Counted from the stretch's first letter, positions 1-9,280 are shown. The stretch is DNA of 39,864 nucleotides from [Phormidium] sp. LEGE 05292 (GCF_015207735.1 NZ_JADEWG010000054.1:1-39864), one strand, 5' to 3'. Numbers and translations: made by a program. The notes: generated from the sequence alone by a model not told the origin.

Positions 1-52
1 CCCCTGCCCCCCTGCTCCCCTGCTCCCCTGCACCTCTGCTCCTCTGCCCCTG
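1..52. repeat. C-rich heptamer-type short tandem repeat
   Basis: Degenerate tandem copies of CTGCTCC / CCCCTG run up to the stop codon of the first gene. Similar heptamer tracts recur near 26.5, 33.05, 34.95 and 39.83 kb. This matches the short tandemly repeated repetitive sequences known from filamentous cyanobacteria. No coding potential was seen. Confidence 0.7.
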
Positions 53-706
53 CTAAACCTTGGTTTCCGACAGCCGAAGTCCGCCGATATTTTGACAGAA
101 GAAAGTGGCGTTATTTTCGGGGTTACGGTTAATTAATTCGATGATTTGTCCGGCAGTATTTCTTAAGAACCATTGCGATAGAGAGTCACCGACAACAGGT
201 TCTAAAGATAGGGGTGTAAAGTCTTTTTCTTGCCAATTTAAAGCTGCTGTTTGCAGGTCATCAACTTTGATGGCTACGTGATGCACAGCTGCTAATCCTC
301 GTTCTTGGATAAAGCGGTCTGTACGATCGCCTTTTCTGTGTGGCGCTTGTAAAACAACTAAGCCACCAGAAGGCATTAATATAGTTTCTAAATGTATCCA
401 CAAATCAGTGGTCAGGTTATAATTTTGGGGACAAAATTCTAAGGGAAAAATTCCTGGCCCTTCGACAATTTTTCCTTGGAATTTAGCCAAAGCAGCGGCG
501 TAATTTTTCAAGGTTGTCAGGTCAGGAAAAGTAACAACTAAGTGGTCTACTTCTACTGCTTCGCCGTAAATTTCGGTACGAAAAGACCACTGAGAAAAAA
601 ACTCTGGTGTGGCATAACCGGGTTTAAATTCCAGTAAGCCTGATTTTTCCTGAAGTGGTGATTCCCAAGAGGGAATTTTTCCTTTGCTAGTCTCTGTTTG
701 TTTCAT
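53..706 (-). CDS. VOC-family (glyoxalase/dioxygenase fold) protein
   Basis: The 217-residue product looks like a member of the vicinal-oxygen-chelate superfamily, with two beta-alpha-beta halves in one chain. Half one begins near residue 52 (VDHLVV, candidate metal ligand H55). Half two begins near 141 (VHHVAIKVDDL, H142/H143) and ends in GQIIELI, with E190 where the last metal ligand normally lies. The fold resembles the HPPD and glyoxalase branches, but the substrate cannot be read from sequence. No signal peptide is visible, so it is probably cytosolic. The ATG at 706 is followed by a hydrophilic leader of about 50 residues. The next gene upstream on the same strand is a class II aldolase, 73 bases away across a hairpin repeat, so co-transcription is possible but unproven. 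Confidence 0.8.
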   Translation of the reverse strand: MKQTETSKGKIPSWESPLQEKSGLLEFKPGYATPEFFSQWSFRTEIYGEAVEVDHLVVTFPDLTTLKNYAAALAKFQGKIVEGPGIFPLEFCPQNYNLTTDLWIHLETILMPSGGLVVLQAPHRKGDRTDRFIQERGLAAVHHVAIKVDDLQTAALNWQEKDFTPLSLEPVVGDSLSQWFLRNTAGQIIELINRNPENNATFFCQNIGGLRLSETKV

Positions 707-737
707 TTGTTTCGCTAGTGTTAATTTGCAATCAAAT

Positions 738-764
738 GGTGCGTTACGTTATTACTAACGCACC
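738..764. repeat. Hairpin repeat GGTGCGTTA...TAACGCACC
   Basis: Perfect 9-base inverted arms (738-746 and 756-764) around a 9-base loop, between two minus-strand genes. This arm sequence is a common intergenic repeat in cyanobacterial genomes. There is no T-run, so a classical terminator is unlikely. Confidence 0.7.
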
Positions 765-779
765 CTACGAATAGGAAAA

Positions 780-1553
780 TTAATCGAGTAAATCGGGTTG
801 TTCCTGTACAATCAGGTCGTAAAGTGGTTGAAAACTAAACCAACCCATGTGATGCGACCCTACTTGTTTGGCGGTTAAGCTGGCATACTCCGGTTCGATC
901 GAGATTGGTTTGCCAGCGGCTTCTGCCATTAGTTGTACTTGACAAGAACGCTCCATTGTGATGAACCACCAGGCTGCTTCATCTATAGTATGACCTACAG
1001 TGAGAAGTCCGTGATTGCGGAGGATGAGGGCTTTGCGATCGCCTAACGCCCCAGCAATTCGTCGCGCCTCCTCAATTTCCAACACAACTCCCGTGTAGTC
1101 ATCAAATAAAGCGTGATCTCCGTAAAAAGAACAAGCATCCTGAGTCAAAGGATCTAGCAGACGACCTAAACTAGACCAAGCTTTGCCGTAGGTGGAATGG
1201 GCGTGGGCGGCAGCTACTACATCCGGGCGGGCGGCGTGGACTTGGGAGTGAATAGCAAAAGCGGCTTCATTGACGGGTTTGTTTCCGAAAATAACTTCGC
1301 CTTGGTGGTTAACTAAAATTAAGTCACTGGTGCGAATTAGCCGAAAGTGCATTCCAAAAGGGTTGACCCAAAAATGATTCGGGTTTTCCGGGTCACGGGC
1401 GGTAATGTGCCCGGCGATACCTTCACTAAAGCCAAATTTAGCAAACAGACGAAAGGCAGCCGCCAGACGTTGTTTCCGGTACAGACGTTCTGCTTCAAAT
1501 GATGTAAATTTGGGAGGTTGAGGAACAACTTTGGGAACTCTAACATTAACCAT
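780..1553 (-). CDS. Class II aldolase/adducin family protein
   Basis: The 257 residues have the usual length and layout of zinc-dependent class II aldolase/adducin-head proteins. Visible signature residues are E96 in VNEAAF (position of the catalytic or metal-site Glu), H117 and H119 in HAHS (zinc ligands) and H181 in RNHGLLTVG (third zinc ligand). Family members cleave or epimerise sugar phosphates such as fuculose-1-phosphate or ribulose-5-phosphate. This branch, with an N-terminal KQRLAAAFRLFAKFGF helix, is widespread and its substrate is mostly unknown. No signal peptide is visible. The start is the ATG at 1553 (VNVRVPKVV follows); a longer upstream start is not available in frame. Downstream lies the VOC gene on the same strand. 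Confidence 0.87.
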   Translation of the reverse strand: MVNVRVPKVVPQPPKFTSFEAERLYRKQRLAAAFRLFAKFGFSEGIAGHITARDPENPNHFWVNPFGMHFRLIRTSDLILVNHQGEVIFGNKPVNEAAFAIHSQVHAARPDVVAAAHAHSTYGKAWSSLGRLLDPLTQDACSFYGDHALFDDYTGVVLEIEEARRIAGALGDRKALILRNHGLLTVGHTIDEAAWWFITMERSCQVQLMAEAAGKPISIEPEYASLTAKQVGSHHMGWFSFQPLYDLIVQEQPDLLD

Positions 1554-1693
1554 AAGTTTGCTTTTTTTGGGTAAGGTACAGACATTTCATGAAACGTGTG
1601 TACTTAGTTTAACTAGGTAATTTTTATTTTTCCAAGTGGGCGAATAAATGGCTAAATACCTATTGGATATAACTTACAAAAATGTTTTATCTC

Positions 1694-1804
1694 GTAATAC
1701 CAATTCTCTATGAAGATGCCCTTAATTAACCTCACCCCAAACCCCTCCCCGTCCACAGTCCCGGTTCAATGATGAAGCGCAATTTTATAGAGAATAGGTA
1801 TAAC
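1694..1804. repeat. 111-bp element with 18-base terminal inverted repeats (MITE-like)
   Basis: Left arm 1694-1711 (GTAATACCAATTCTCTAT) and right arm 1787-1804 match as inverted repeats at 16 of 18 positions. The 75-base centre is non-coding and contains a CCCC-rich stretch. It lies in the 401-base gap between divergent genes (1554-1954). The rest of that gap is AT-rich, with TTGACA at 1819-1824 as a possible -35 for the downstream kinase but no convincing -10. No small ORF was seen. Confidence 0.65.
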
Positions 1805-1954
1805 TATTGGTAAACAGATTGACAGTTAAAACATTTGTCAGAATTAGAATTAGAGTAAAGTGATTATTTTCTTTTCAATACACCACTTTGTTAGCCAATT
1901 TCGGAAAATATCCACAACTATCTAAAGATATATTTTTAACTTCAGTCACCACCT

Positions 1955-3007
1955 ATGATGTCAGAAAACAACTTAATTGAGACAGAAAGTGTTCAACAAA
2001 CTCAAAGATATTCTTCTGCTTGTTTGATTTTTAACCCAGTTTCAGGCAGGGGAAACCCAGACGGAGACTTAGAATTAATTAAGTCAATTTTAGAATCTGA
2101 ATTGGAATTGGATATCCAGTTCACTAGTGAAGAAGTAAGTGCTAAACAGTTGGCGCGTGAGGCTTTAGAAAAAAATGTGAAATTAGTAATTGCATCTGGT
2201 GGTGATGGCACTGTTTCTGCTGTAGCAGATGCTTTAATTAACAGTGAGATACCTCTGGCTGTCATTCCTCGTGGTACGGCAAATGCTTTTGCTGTGAGCA
2301 TGGGAATTCCTACTAATATTGAAGGTGCTTGTCAAGCAATTTTAGAAGGAGTAACCAGAGTAATTAGTACTGCTCGTTGTAATGGGGAACCAATGTTACT
2401 TTTGGCTGGTATTGGGTTGGAGGCAGAAACAGTTGCTCAAGCAGACAGAACAGCTAAAAATAGATTGGGAATTTTGGCTTATATTTTGTCAGCAATTAAC
2501 CAATTAAAAAATTTACAATCGTTTGAAACTAAGTTAGAAAGGGATGAAGAAGTTATTAGTTTTTCGGCTGTGGGAGTGACAGTTGCTAATGTTGCTCCGC
2601 CTACTTCTATTTTGGCTCAAGGGCCTGCTAGTTTGGTTCCTGATGATGAATTTTTAGATGTAACAATTTTTGCCCCTGTAAGTGTGCTAAATGCGATCGC
2701 AGCATCCTACCATTTGCTACAAACTGCTTTTAGTGGTACGCCTACAGAAAGGAATGATATTGGTTATCTCCGAGTGAAGAAAGCATTAATTGATACTGAT
2801 CCTCCACAAAAAGTTGTAGTAGATGGAGAGGTGATTGGAACTACACCTGTGTTTGTGGAAGCAATTCCTAACAGTTTAATGGTGCTCGTACCGCAGAGCC
2901 AAGCTGCTGCACCTGTGGAGAAGTTGAATGGATTACCTAATTTAACTATAGAACCGAAAGAAAATAATAATTTGTCCAATAGTGACAGCGAGTACCCGGA
3001 AAGCTGA
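1955..3007 (+). CDS. YegS/diacylglycerol kinase family lipid kinase
   Basis: The 350-residue product carries the DAGK catalytic domain: IFNPVSGRGNP near residues 25-34, the nucleotide-binding GGDGT at 82-86 and PRGTANAFA at 105-113. The second half (about 130-315) looks like the beta-sandwich shared with NAD kinases and contains VVVDGEV. Family members phosphorylate diacylglycerol or related lipids at the inner membrane face. The C-terminal 30 residues are a polar tail beyond the domain. Two adjacent ATG codons (1955, 1958) are possible starts. The TTG start of an ABC exporter follows 40 bases downstream on the same strand, so a lipid-linked two-gene unit is plausible (inference). Confidence 0.88.
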   Translation: MMSENNLIETESVQQTQRYSSACLIFNPVSGRGNPDGDLELIKSILESELELDIQFTSEEVSAKQLAREALEKNVKLVIASGGDGTVSAVADALINSEIPLAVIPRGTANAFAVSMGIPTNIEGACQAILEGVTRVISTARCNGEPMLLLAGIGLEAETVAQADRTAKNRLGILAYILSAINQLKNLQSFETKLERDEEVISFSAVGVTVANVAPPTSILAQGPASLVPDDEFLDVTIFAPVSVLNAIAASYHLLQTAFSGTPTERNDIGYLRVKKALIDTDPPQKVVVDGEVIGTTPVFVEAIPNSLMVLVPQSQAAAPVEKLNGLPNLTIEPKENNNLSNSDSEYPES

Positions 3008-3047
3008 TAACCTAAATTTCAGCAGGGTATTTTGTGGAAGTTAGAGA

Positions 3048-4772
3048 TTGAAAAAGCGTTCTAATTACGAGTTACTGATTCCATACATTGTTCCTGAGTG
3101 GAAAACGATCGCTCTTGCGTTAGTTTGCACTCTCGCCTTTACCATATTTTGGCCTATTTTGGCGACTTTGGCGGGTCAGTTTGCCAAATATATTGGTCAA
3201 GGTGATTTGCTGGCGATCGCCCAACTTGCGGGTGTTGGTGCGATAATTTTCCTACTTCGGGGAATAGTGCAGTATGGACAAAATGCTTTAATGGCGAAAG
3301 CTGCATTAAAAATTTCTTTAAAATTACGCAGACAAGTTTACGCTCATTTACAACAATTAAACCTAGATTTTTTTGAAACGGCAAAAACCGGAGATTTGTC
3401 TTATCGGTTAACCGAAGATATTGATCGAATTGGCGAAGTAATTAATAAATTCTTTCATGAGTTTGTTCCCTGTATTTTGCAGTTAATTGTCGTTTTGGGC
3501 TACATGATTTGGTTGAATTGGCAGTTAACTTTTGCAGCTTTGATTGTAGCGCCTTTGATGGCAATTTTAATCACTTGGTTTGGGGAAAAGATGCTGCATT
3601 TTTCCCGTCGCAGTCAAACCAGAATTTCTAATTTATCAGCATTGCTGACGGAAGTGTTTAGCGGTATTCGGTTGGTGCAAGCTTTTTCAGCTCAAGATTA
3701 TGAAATCAAGCGGTTTTCTGTAGAAGCAGAACAACATAGAATTGCTCGATACAAATCGGAACAAATTAGAGCTTTACAGTTTTTTATTGTTGGCGTTTTA
3801 CAAGGAATTAGTGTACTAATTCTGTTTTTATTGGGTGGTTGGCAAATTTCACAAGGAAATTTAACTGGCCCAGGTTTTGTCAGTTATGTAGCTGCGGTAG
3901 CAATGCTAATCGATCCAATTTCTTTTAGCACTACTAATTACAATCAATTTAAACAAACAGAAGCATCAGTTGAGCGAATTTTTGAATTGATGGCAATTCA
4001 ACCCTCTATTGTGGAAAATCAAGAGGCTATTCAGTTATTTTCGACTCGCGGTAATGTAGAATATCGGGATGTTTCTTTTGCGTACATAGCTGATAAACCA
4101 GTTTTACAAAAACTCAGTTTAACTGCTAAACCGGGAGAAATGATTGCTTTAGTTGGTACTTCCGGCGCAGGAAAAACTACTTTAATAAATTTACTGTTGC
4201 GGTTTTACGATCCCCAAGGCGGAAAAATTTCAATTGATACCATTGATATCCAAAAAGTAACTTTAAAAAGTTTGCGTCGGCAAATCGGACTTGTTCCCCA
4301 AGATATTGTTTTATTTTCGGGAAATATTGCAGAAAATATCGCTTATGGGCATAATGAATTTGATATGAATGCGGTCAGAAAAGCCGCAGAAATTGCTAAT
4401 GCTCATGAGTTTATTATCAAGTTACCACAAGGTTATCAAACTTGGGTGGGAGAAAGAGGTGTCAATTTATCAGGCGGACAAAGACAAAGAATTGCGATCG
4501 CACGCGCTGTATTTAATAATCCCAGAATTTTAATTTTAGATGAAGCAACTTCGGCGCTGGATTCGGAGTCAGAAGCTTTGGTACAGGAAGCTTTGGAAAG
4601 AGTAATGCGCGATCGAACAGTGTTTGTGATCGCTCACAGATTAGCGACTGTGCGCCGTGCAACCAAAATTTTAATATTAGAAAATGGGGAAATTATTGAA
4701 TCAGGAACTCACGAAGAATTACTCAAAAAAGGTGGACGTTATGCAGGCTTTTATGCCCAACAATTTCAGTAG
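3048..4772 (+). CDS. ABC exporter, fused membrane and ATPase domains (MsbA-like half-transporter)
   Basis: The 574-residue half-transporter has a six-helix type-1 exporter domain (about 15-305) followed by an ATPase domain (about 335-574). Walker A is GTSGAGKTT (370-378), the Q-loop is Q418 in LVPQDIVLFSGN, the signature is LSGGQ (474-478), Walker B ends in DE (498-499) and the switch histidine is H530 in IAHRLATV. All catalytic residues are intact, so it should work as a homodimer exporting a lipid, glycolipid or peptide; the substrate is unknown. The start is TTG at 3048: no in-frame ATG or GTG begins closer to the conserved N-terminus. It lies 40 bases after the lipid kinase gene. Confidence 0.88.
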   Translation: MKKRSNYELLIPYIVPEWKTIALALVCTLAFTIFWPILATLAGQFAKYIGQGDLLAIAQLAGVGAIIFLLRGIVQYGQNALMAKAALKISLKLRRQVYAHLQQLNLDFFETAKTGDLSYRLTEDIDRIGEVINKFFHEFVPCILQLIVVLGYMIWLNWQLTFAALIVAPLMAILITWFGEKMLHFSRRSQTRISNLSALLTEVFSGIRLVQAFSAQDYEIKRFSVEAEQHRIARYKSEQIRALQFFIVGVLQGISVLILFLLGGWQISQGNLTGPGFVSYVAAVAMLIDPISFSTTNYNQFKQTEASVERIFELMAIQPSIVENQEAIQLFSTRGNVEYRDVSFAYIADKPVLQKLSLTAKPGEMIALVGTSGAGKTTLINLLLRFYDPQGGKISIDTIDIQKVTLKSLRRQIGLVPQDIVLFSGNIAENIAYGHNEFDMNAVRKAAEIANAHEFIIKLPQGYQTWVGERGVNLSGGQRQRIAIARAVFNNPRILILDEATSALDSESEALVQEALERVMRDRTVFVIAHRLATVRRATKILILENGEIIESGTHEELLKKGGRYAGFYAQQFQ

Positions 4773-4968
4773 TTAATTAACGAAAAAATTGCTTGGCACA
4801 AGCTTTCAACTGTTCTACCTATGCGGCGTTAGCCACAGGCTTCGCCAACTACTTCTTCTACTAGCTTCTACCCATCGATAGATATACAAAAGCAGGCTCT
4901 ACTGATTAAAGTTGTTAGATATAAGACCTTCCTTGGTCAGTAACCTATACTCAACAAAAAATACTAAC

Positions 4969-6897
4969 ATGGTTGCAACTCCACCTCCCAAATCTACTTC
5001 GCAACAGTACGAAGTAACAGATGCACCTGCAAAAGTTGCTGAATTAGTATCCGAACAAAAACAGGATACAGAAATTGATTTAGAGTTCCTTTATACACGA
5101 GATATTGAGTTTCGCCAAGAAACAATTTATTTTTTGGTTGTAGATCGTTTCTTTGATGGCGATTCCGAAAATAGCGAAGGGCCAAATCCTGAACTTTACG
5201 ATCCCGAAGGAAAAGATTGGGGTAAGTATTGGGGTGGTGATTTACAAGGAGTTATTGCAAAGCTAGATTATTTAAAAAATCTGGGAGTAACTGCTATTTG
5301 GTTAACTCCTTTGTTTGAACAAGTTGAAGCTTTGTTTATTGAACAAGCAGCAATTCACGGTTATTGGATTAAGGATTTTAAACGGTTGAATCCTCGTTTT
5401 ATCGGCCCTGGAGAAAACCCATCACTTAACCAAACCCAAGAAACTAGAAATACAACTTTCGATCGCTTAATTGCCGAAATGCACAAGCGAAACATGAAAT
5501 TAATTCTAGACATTGTTTGCAATCATAGTAACCCCGACTTTAGTGGCAAAAAAGGCGAATTGTACGATGATGGGGTAAAAATTGCCGATTTTAATGATGA
5601 TAAAAATAACTGGTATCACCATTATGGCCCAGTTACTAATTGGGAAGATGATTGGCAAGTACAAAACTGCGAACTTTCCGGTTTAGCTACTTTTAATGAG
5701 AACAATATTGATTATCGCGATTACATCAAATCTGCCATCAAACAGTGGTTAGACCGAGGTGTAGATGCCTTGCGAGTTGACACTGTTAAACATATGCCGA
5801 TCTGGTTTTGGCAAGAATTTAATGCTGATATTCAAAGACACAGACCAGATGTTTTCATCTTCGGAGAATGGATTTATAGTAGTCCGTTTGACGATCGATC
5901 GGTAGAATTTGCTAACGAGTCGGGAATGTCAATTCTTGACTTTGGACTTTGTGTAGCAATTCGCCAAGCATTAGGACAAGGCGCAGAGGGAGGATTCCAC
6001 GAAATTCAAAATATTTTTGACCTAGATCATCGATACAAAAGTGCCAATGAATTGGTGACATTCATTGATAATCATGATATGCCACGTTTTCAAAGTCTCA
6101 ATCCCGATCCTGAGATGTTAAAAGTGGCAATTTCATTAGTCATGACTTGTCGCGGTATTCCTTGCATTTATTACGGTACAGAACAATATTTGCATGATGA
6201 TACTAATGGCGGCAACGATCCTTATAATCGCCCCATGATGAATAATTGGGATACAGAGACAGAAGTTTATCGTTATATTCGGTTACTTTCTGGTTTACGT
6301 CGTTTAAATCCTGCTGTTTCAATGGGTGGTCAATGGCAGCGATTTATTACGCCTGATGTATATTGTTATGTGCGAAAATATCGGGATTCAATTTGTTTTG
6401 TTGCCTTAAATCGAGGCGAAGCAACCACAGTTCCAGAAGTGGTAACAGATTTACCTGATGGTGAACATACTTGCGTTTTAACTCGTCGAAAATTCCAAGT
6501 AGTCGAAGGTAAATTAATAGATTTACCTTTAGAAACACGAGATATAATTGTGATTAGTCACGTTGGTGAAAGAGTCAAAGCTCAAACAATTATTCGCGCC
6601 CAACTTAACGGCGTAAATACTCAACCGGGTGAAAGAATTGTTGTAATAGGAGATTGTCCAGAATTAGGTAATTGGGATATTGCTAAAGGTTTTCCCTTGG
6701 AATACATCAATACTAATACTTGGTTTGGCGAAATTCCTTTCGATGAAAGTGCTGGCAAATTGATTAGTTATAAGTATGTGTTGTTGCGCGAAGGTCAATC
6801 TCCATTGCGGGAAAATTTGGTTTGTCGGCGTTGGGTAGTTGCTAGCGAAGGTACTGTGAAATGGCGTGATATGTGGGCTACTGGAAGGGAATCTTAA
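4969..6897 (+). CDS. GH13 alpha-amylase family protein with C-terminal CBM20 starch-binding domain
   Basis: The 642-residue protein (counted from ATG 4969; a TTG 57 bases upstream is in frame) has all four GH13 regions: DIVCNH, then GVDALRVDT with nucleophile D271, FIFGEW with acid/base E300, and FIDNHD with D370. The last ~105 residues, from TIIRAQLNGV through GDCPELGNWD, look like a CBM20 starch-binding domain. No signal peptide is visible, suggesting action on internal glycogen or maltodextrin. The domain order resembles CGTase-type enzymes, so hydrolysis and transglycosylation both remain possible. A second, distinct GH13 gene lies at 13.8 kb. Confidence 0.87.
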   Translation: MVATPPPKSTSQQYEVTDAPAKVAELVSEQKQDTEIDLEFLYTRDIEFRQETIYFLVVDRFFDGDSENSEGPNPELYDPEGKDWGKYWGGDLQGVIAKLDYLKNLGVTAIWLTPLFEQVEALFIEQAAIHGYWIKDFKRLNPRFIGPGENPSLNQTQETRNTTFDRLIAEMHKRNMKLILDIVCNHSNPDFSGKKGELYDDGVKIADFNDDKNNWYHHYGPVTNWEDDWQVQNCELSGLATFNENNIDYRDYIKSAIKQWLDRGVDALRVDTVKHMPIWFWQEFNADIQRHRPDVFIFGEWIYSSPFDDRSVEFANESGMSILDFGLCVAIRQALGQGAEGGFHEIQNIFDLDHRYKSANELVTFIDNHDMPRFQSLNPDPEMLKVAISLVMTCRGIPCIYYGTEQYLHDDTNGGNDPYNRPMMNNWDTETEVYRYIRLLSGLRRLNPAVSMGGQWQRFITPDVYCYVRKYRDSICFVALNRGEATTVPEVVTDLPDGEHTCVLTRRKFQVVEGKLIDLPLETRDIIVISHVGERVKAQTIIRAQLNGVNTQPGERIVVIGDCPELGNWDIAKGFPLEYINTNTWFGEIPFDESAGKLISYKYVLLREGQSPLRENLVCRRWVVASEGTVKWRDMWATGRES

Positions 6898-6913
6898 CCC
6901 AGTTATCTTTAAA

Positions 6914-6980
6914 TGGTGTGGGCAATCCTGCCCACACCACAAGAGTTACTCCTTTCTTGTAGCGTGGGCATCCTGCCCGC
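6914..6980. repeat. Paired hairpin repeats (GTGGGCA/TGCCCAC type)
   Basis: A perfect 11-base hairpin (6914-6924 with 6929-6939, 4-base loop) is followed by a related shorter one around 6964-6980 (GTGGGCA TCC TGCCCGC). They sit between convergent genes. They may help stop transcription, but no T-run follows. The motif is a common cyanobacterial intergenic repeat. Confidence 0.65.
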
Positions 6981-7014
6981 CTTGGTTTTGACTTTATTTA
7001 CATCTACCTACTGA

Positions 7015-7368
7015 TCAATCATTAATTTGAGTACATTTTACTCGCAGAAAATCTTCACGAATCCATCCCGATAGCCCACTTTTGGGGAAGCCTACTCGAT
7101 ACCAACCGTACCCCTGTCTATCTTTTTTGTAATCAATATCTGGCGGAATTACTGTTAGGATATAACCGCGATCGCCAACTAAGCCATAACCATTACTGCG
7201 GTAATCCATTCCTGGCCCTTGGCGCAGAGTAATGCGAGTATTCTTATCTATAGTAGTAAGCGTTGCTTCACATTGCGATCGTTGATTACCAAAGCTATGC
7301 TGACTCAAAACTTTAATTGATGTTGAGAGTATTAGAATACTGACAATAGCAGCGATCGCAAACCTCAT
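7015..7368 (-). CDS. Small exported SH3-domain protein
   Basis: The start is chosen at ATG 7368, giving 117 residues that begin MRFAIAAIVSILILSTS, a signal peptide or membrane anchor. An in-frame extension to 7428 would bury this behind 20 residues. The mature part contains a bacterial SH3-like fold: ITLRQGPGMDYRSNGYGLVGDRGYI, then YGWYRVGF and SGWIREDFL, the usual Gly-Trp ending. Such domains bind cell-wall peptides or mediate periplasmic protein contacts; no enzyme motif is present. It may be periplasmic or outer-surface. It is a lone minus-strand gene 84 bases downstream of the RNase H gene. Confidence 0.75.
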   Translation of the reverse strand: MRFAIAAIVSILILSTSIKVLSQHSFGNQRSQCEATLTTIDKNTRITLRQGPGMDYRSNGYGLVGDRGYILTVIPPDIDYKKDRQGYGWYRVGFPKSGLSGWIREDFLRVKCTQIND

Positions 7369-7512
7369 GAATTTAGCAAGTGTATATTTCAAGGTAAAAT
7401 TGCAGACAGGAAAAATCTGCAATTTCACTTATTTTCTAGTGGAGGGTAGCAGAAATAATTGAGCAGTTGAAAACAGGTAAAAAGCTAAACAAAAGCCTTC
7501 TGCCTTCTTGCA

Positions 7513-8370
7513 CTAGTCTACCCGTTCCAATTGCCAGAGAATTTGATTCCCCTCTCGCCGGACTCGCGACACTACCCAGTTACGCCACACCCAGTTGTCT
7601 CCTCGACTAGTGACGGCGCTGGTATGAATATCCATTAAGTCTGCTAATTCAGAACTGGTGATTAGGTAGCCTTTAGTGGCAATATCATCAGCAATATGCA
7701 GAACTTCTACTAAATTACGAAGTTGTGTAACCCTAGCTTCACCAGACAAACTTTCCAGTGTCTCAGCAGCAGAAGAAATAGTCGCATCTGTCATAGTTAA
7801 TTTGAATGTAGAAAGGTCAGAGGGTACTTCACTGGATTGTAACGTTGTGTAACCAGATTGGACTGTTGTTTCCGAACTAAATGTCTCTGATATTGGCAGT
7901 TGTTTTAATGTTTGAGGACGACTAAGGGAAAAGTTGCGGGCTATTTCGTCGCAGCGTTCATTTCCCACGTTACCAGCATGACCGGGAACATACTGCCAGT
8001 TAATTTTGGCGGAGTTTAGTCCATCGAGTGTTTCCCAAAGGTCTTGATTCACGACTGCTTTACCTTGGGAGGTTTTCCAGCCTTTGTTTTTCCAACCTTT
8101 TACCCAGATGGTAATCCCTTTTTTCACGTATTCGCTGTCAGTGTAGAGGGTGACGGGTACTTTTTGTTCTGTTTTGCTGAGGAATTCTAAGGCTGCGATC
8201 GCAGCTTGTAATTCCATACGATTGTTAGTAGTGAGGGCTTCTGCGCCCCCCATTTCGTAAACGGAGTCATCTGCAAAATAAACTACTACACCCCATCCGC
8301 CAGGGCCGGGATTTCCGCTACAGGCTCCATCAGTGTATATGCTTTTGATTTGAGGAAAGGAAGACATCAA
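7513..8370 (-). CDS. rnhA: Ribonuclease HI with C-terminal HTH-like extension
   Basis: Residues 8-150 are a canonical RNase HI domain that cleaves RNA in RNA:DNA hybrids. Catalytic acids are D14 ([11 protein letters not shown]), E53 ([10 protein letters not shown]), D78 (LYTDSEYV) and D141 (NERCDEIA), with H131 in VPGHAGN. E. coli RNase HI ends near 155 residues, whereas this product has 285. After a low-complexity Ser/Thr linker (about 160-205), residues 210-285 read like a winged or helix-turn-helix domain ([20 protein letters not shown], then [18 protein letters not shown]). Two adjacent ATG codons are possible starts. A tRNA-Cys gene lies 73 bases upstream on the same strand. Confidence 0.93.
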   Translation of the reverse strand: MMSSFPQIKSIYTDGACSGNPGPGGWGVVVYFADDSVYEMGGAEALTTNNRMELQAAIAALEFLSKTEQKVPVTLYTDSEYVKKGITIWVKGWKNKGWKTSQGKAVVNQDLWETLDGLNSAKINWQYVPGHAGNVGNERCDEIARNFSLSRPQTLKQLPISETFSSETTVQSGYTTLQSSEVPSDLSTFKLTMTDATISSAAETLESLSGEARVTQLRNLVEVLHIADDIATKGYLITSSELADLMDIHTSAVTSRGDNWVWRNWVVSRVRREGNQILWQLERVD

Positions 8371-8443
8371 AATATTGTGTGATTCATTATGCGATCGCTA
8401 TCTGAGCATAGCTGAGTCGCTACCTTTCATCACATTTTAATCA

Positions 8444-8514
<71 letters not shown>

Positions 8515-8611
8515 GTCTTTTGGAATTCCTAGTTTATCAGACTAATCTTTCTTTAGCAACTCTCTAGAGAACTCTATCGGCAGACAAGGAGAAGTTTTAA
8601 CTTAAAACTGT

Positions 8612-8680
8612 GTAAGGGCGGGTTCAGTTGTTAATTTTTCTGCTGTGATTACAGACTTATCTAGTCTCACCCGCCCCTAC
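8612..8680. repeat. 69-bp inverted-repeat element (GGGCGGGT family)
   Basis: Arms 8612-8623 and 8669-8680 are inverted at 11 of 12 bases (GTAAGGGCGGGT). The centre includes TTTTCTGCTGTG, whose reverse complement recurs in the element at 34848-34912. A more degenerate relative starts at 32949. It lies in the 415-base gap between tRNA-Cys and the RHH gene, which otherwise holds the repeat at 8681-8720 and a promoter near 8861. Confidence 0.7.
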
Positions 8681-8720
8681 AAACTCAAAACGTGCTACGC
8701 ACCGCTACGCTAACAAGACT
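8681..8720. repeat. 40-bp small dispersed repeat, matching the in-gene copy at 29764-29803
   Basis: The 40 bases contain CGTGCTACGCACCGCTACGC and match 29764-29803 at 39 of 40 positions. Here the copy is intergenic and abuts the GGGCGGGT-type element. At 29.8 kb it lies in frame inside a gene. Confidence 0.85.
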
Positions 8721-8860
8721 TTCCCTGTTCTCTTTCTCAATCATGCTTGAGGAGTATATTAAATCTACCTTCTGGCTGTTGAACTACCTCTTAGTCATAC
8801 CACCTAATCAAGCTTCTGTGAACAAATGTAACAATATTGCTGTCATAGCAGCTTGATGTC

Positions 8861-8889
8861 TTGACACCAGGAAAATCAAGCGATAGTCT
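8861..8889 (+). promoter_or_regulatory. Likely sigma-70 promoter of the RHH gene
   Basis: TTGACA (8861-8866) is a perfect -35, followed after 17 bases by TAGTCT (8884-8889), a fair -10. The predicted start is about 35 bases before the ATG at 8930. Flanking arms GCTTGAT (8851-8857) and ATCAAGC (8875-8881) make a perfect 7-base inverted repeat straddling the -35. That could be an operator, possibly autoregulatory (inference). Confidence 0.5.
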
Positions 8890-8929
8890 GATACACATAC
8901 CCGGGTAGAACAACTGAAATGAGTCAATT

Positions 8930-9280
8930 ATGCAAGATAAACAAAAGGTTACGTTGTATCTTTCACCAGAGCTGCATCGTCAACTCAAAATAAAAGCCGC
9001 TATTGACTCAGAACCGATGTCAGCGATTGCTGAGCGAGCGATTATCTTCTACCTGGACAATCCAGAAATTGTGGGAGAAATAGAAGCAGCTTACGGGCAA
9101 ACGCATCGGGTTTACAGTTGTCCGGAGTGTACGGGTTCGCTGGTTATGAAACAAGGGGAGTTAGCTTCCCTGAAAAAGCAGCCAGGTATATTGCCAGAAG
9201 AGCAGCTTTCATCGGTTGAGAAGGTAACTGTAACGGAATCTACTCAACAGGGAGAAGCCGAAGAACTAGTTCCCTGCTAA
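8930..9280 (+). CDS. Ribbon-helix-helix (CopG/Arc-like) DNA-binding protein
   Basis: The 116-residue protein opens with a ribbon-helix-helix pattern: beta strand KVTLYLSP (6-13), helix ELHRQLKIKAAID, then MSAIAERAIIFYLD. That fold binds DNA as a dimer through the strand pair. Residues 64-67 are CPEC, with only one other cysteine (C116, the last residue), so a full zinc site would need a partner chain. The tail from about 72 is acidic and probably disordered. It precedes ycf46 by 95 bases on the same strand. An RHH gene next to ycf46 suggests a local regulator or partner. Its own promoter carries an inverted repeat that it might bind. Confidence 0.75.
   Translation: MQDKQKVTLYLSPELHRQLKIKAAIDSEPMSAIAERAIIFYLDNPEIVGEIEAAYGQTHRVYSCPECTGSLVMKQGELASLKKQPGILPEEQLSSVEKVTVTESTQQGEAEELVPC

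Noticed and set aside
1-52. CRISPR or origin-like iterons at the window edge
   Set aside because: Degenerate 7-base C-rich units without spacers; typical short tandem repeats.
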